A stretch of DNA of 64,000 nucleotides from Cryoendolithus antarcticus. Lineage: Eukaryota; Ascomycota; Dothideomycetes; Cladosporiales; Cladosporiaceae. The notes below the pieces were generated by a model. The model had not been told where the DNA came from, ran no database searches, and saw only the letters and a program-made list of their open reading frames with translations. Numbering within the stretch: the stretch's first letter is position 1; each line of letters starts with the position of its first letter. Made by a program: the position numbers and the translations under genes. The stretch covers positions 209,001-273,000 of the forward strand of contig NAJO01000011.1 of the NCBI GenBank assembly GCA_002077065.1, given 5' to 3'. This document shows, piece after piece, positions 62,406 through 64,000 of this stretch.

Positions 62406-63650
62406 ATGTATCGCACAACCGACCCCCGCTTCCGCCGACGCATCCAAGACCTAACCCAAACCCTCGAGTCCGCCAATGAGTCCGCGCAATCCAACTTGTA
62501 TATCTTCTCGCAAAGCTACGTGCGCCCTTGCTTCTCCTCAATCGGCGATTGCTTCTACACGTGCGTCGATGCGAGCTGTCCATCATTGAATCTACAGAAC
62601 CGCGATCGCTTCCGCCGGCAGCGAGGTCGGGGTCGAAGTCGCGGGAGAGCGGAGCTGAACTTTGATTTCTATGATGACTGGGATGGGGAGGAGGAGGAGG
62701 GGTTACTGGGGTGGGGCGGAGATGACATTGGTGGGGTAGGAGCGGGCTATGGGACTGTGGTTGAAGCGCAGCCTGTTGGAAAGCAGACAGGCATGACATA
62801 CCCGAGGGATCGGAGGAGGAAATCAGTGCACGAGGGGACTGCTGTTGAAGCGCTGCCCGGAGGATCGTTCTTCTCGAAGCTGTTCGGAAAGAGCAAGGCA
62901 GCGAGGTATCGACCTACGGCTGCGGACCTGCAGGAACATCCGGGTGCGAGGGGCAAGAGGGATCCCGAGGCAGAGGGGCTACTTGAGGGCGACTCTTCTC
63001 CGTCGTCGAGAGGAGCTGGAGTCGGTCATCGCCGCGTGAGGAGTGCTACGGTTGCGTCGTCTACAGGGAGCTATAGCAGTCGCGGCGACATCTTCCCCTC
63101 AGACGACGAAGACGACGCTGTGCCACTGGACGACGAGTTTGCGATGGTGCTCGAACGACGGAACACAGGCGGAGTTTCTGGCCCGGAGACAGAAAGTAGT
63201 AGTGGGCGCACAGGCAGTGTACGAGGGAAGCGAAAAGCCAGAGGGAGCAGTCGACGGACGATGAGCGAGAGAAGTGAAGGTGGGAAGAGCAGAAGAGGGC
63301 GAAGTCGAGCCGGTACCACAAGCACAGGCACTGGCAGCAGTCTCGCGCAGACTCCTGTCGTGGAGAGGACATCAGAGGAGATGCATCTCGAAGCAGCAGA
63401 CACTGCGCCTATCGTAGTACCGGAGCCAACACAAGCAGCGGTCGGCGAAGAACCAGTAGAGACCGCAACCCAGGAGCAGTCGCGGAAGCCAGACGCGCAT
63501 TCATCGATCGAGACCGGAGAGCGCGAAGACGAGCCGGCTGTACCCTCGCCGCCAGGCGCCCAGACGAACTCGACAACGGCCGCAACACCGGCGATGCGGT
63601 CGGATGAGCCCACGCCGCACCCGCCGCCAAATCCTCCACAACCGCCCTGA
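62406..63650 (+). CDS. conserved fungal low-complexity protein, unknown function
   Basis: 414 residues, one exon, ATG at 62406 in a good context (GCCATGT). The first 100 residues look conserved: a helical start (RFRRRIQDLTQTLESANESA), a Cys-containing segment (PCFSSIGDCFYTCVDASCPS) that may be membrane-associated or palmitoylated, then RGRGRSRGRAELNFDFYDDW and LLGWGGDD. A second short block is SFFSKLFGKSKAARYRPTAADLQ. From about residue 195 it is Ser/Arg/Glu/Pro-rich and disordered, ending PPPNPPQPP. I recognise the N-terminal pattern as recurring in ascomycete predicted proteins but no function is known to me. Confidence 0.75.
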   Translation: MYRTTDPRFRRRIQDLTQTLESANESAQSNLYIFSQSYVRPCFSSIGDCFYTCVDASCPSLNLQNRDRFRRQRGRGRSRGRAELNFDFYDDWDGEEEEGLLGWGGDDIGGVGAGYGTVVEAQPVGKQTGMTYPRDRRRKSVHEGTAVEALPGGSFFSKLFGKSKAARYRPTAADLQEHPGARGKRDPEAEGLLEGDSSPSSRGAGVGHRRVRSATVASSTGSYSSRGDIFPSDDEDDAVPLDDEFAMVLERRNTGGVSGPETESSSGRTGSVRGKRKARGSSRRTMSERSEGGKSRRGRSRAGTTSTGTGSSLAQTPVVERTSEEMHLEAADTAPIVVPEPTQAAVGEEPVETATQEQSRKPDAHSSIETGEREDEPAVPSPPGAQTNSTTAATPAMRSDEPTPHPPPNPPQPP

Positions 63651-63822
63651 GAGTGGAAAAGCCACGACAACAATATCAATGTACATCTTTTCGAGCGTTC
63701 GAGCGAAAGCGTGTAACGATACTTCCATTCATAGACACATAACGAGGACGCTCGCTACGAGCGTCAAGACCATTTACTACCGTGAGCCGTCCCAGTTTCT
63801 TTGACCTCGTGACATACTGCCA

Positions 63823-64000
63823 TTACTGCTTCGCCGCCCACGCCGCCGAATTAATCACATACTGCTTCTGCGCCTGGTAAGGCAAAGCCGGCAGCAAATC
63901 GTCCGATGCCTTCATGTGTAGCACTGGAAGCTGTCCTCCACTCGACTCGCTGCGCCATAGACCACGCAATGGTAATGCCTCAAGCTGGACGTCGACTTGC
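63823..64000 (-). CDS. 3' end of an unidentified gene, runs off the right edge
   Basis: A minus-strand frame is open from the window edge (first full codon at 63999) to a TAA at 63823-63825, 58 codons. It reads like the end of a compact protein: VQLEALPLRGLWRSES, LPVLHMKASDDLLPALPYQ, then QKQYVINSAAWAAKQ-stop. Composition and lack of repeats favour real coding sequence over chance. I do not recognise the family. The convergent unknown gene stops 172 bp away. Confidence 0.55.
   Translation of the reverse strand, partial: QVDVQLEALPLRGLWRSESSGGQLPVLHMKASDDLLPALPYQAQKQYVINSAAWAAKQ

Overview
The window is nuclear DNA of a filamentous ascomycete, most likely a dothideomycete (Capnodiales or Mycosphaerellales type). 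Genes lie 0.2 to 2.7 kb apart on both strands. Introns are 50-130 nt with GT...CTAAC/CTGAC...AG signals. The proteins are typical of Pezizomycotina: Atg1 with a long C-terminal region, a Zn2Cys6 regulator, a DUF7707 surface protein, an alpha-factor-like pheromone precursor and a 3-dehydroshikimate dehydratase-like enzyme. Group-level placement is inference from gene content. No rRNA, tRNA, transposon or CRISPR was found.

Layout. 0-5 kb: 5' end of a GST-kappa/DsbA-like gene running off the left edge, NAD isocitrate dehydrogenase subunit 1, a five-unit pheromone precursor, and the ER vesicle adaptor Svp26. 5-16 kb: rRNA methyltransferase Bud23, a SAM-PH protein, a 2.7 kb gap, a Zn2Cys6 transcription factor and a conserved unknown. 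16-25 kb: the autophagy kinase Atg1 and an ABCC (Yor1-like) transporter. 26-31 kb: a protein with a TIR/HET-like motif set, a zinc alcohol dehydrogenase and the mitochondrial import-motor subunit Pam17. 31-40 kb: a repeat-rich probable GPI-anchored surface protein, a cryptic small two-exon ORF, an HCNGP-family protein diverging from an Aro3-type DAHP synthase, and a tentative multi-exon gene. 40-54 kb: a giant DH-BAR-SH3 Rho GEF, glutamine-dependent NAD synthetase, an MBD4-like DNA glycosylase with a very long disordered N-terminus, and proteasome subunit beta 7. 55-64 kb: a DUF7707 protein, eIF3j, a 3-dehydroshikimate dehydratase-like enzyme, a family-16 methyltransferase, a conserved low-complexity unknown, and the 3' end of a gene leaving the right edge.

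Most genes are housekeeping and unrelated to their neighbours; no biosynthetic cluster or mobile element is visible. Loose links are the two mitochondrial proteins (Idh1, Pam17) and the entry (Aro3) and a possible catabolic exit (3-DHS dehydratase) of the shikimate route, 22 kb apart.

Several gene models were rebuilt by reading splice sites: the four-exon idh1, a 16-nt terminal exon restoring the conserved DDFM end of eIF3j, 10- and 29-nt leading exons in the methyltransferase, a 13-nt internal exon in the HCNGP gene, and both edge genes. The most biologically interesting items are the divergent pheromone precursor, the TIR/HET-like protein and the MBD4-like glycosylase. I did not find a clearly new multi-gene system.
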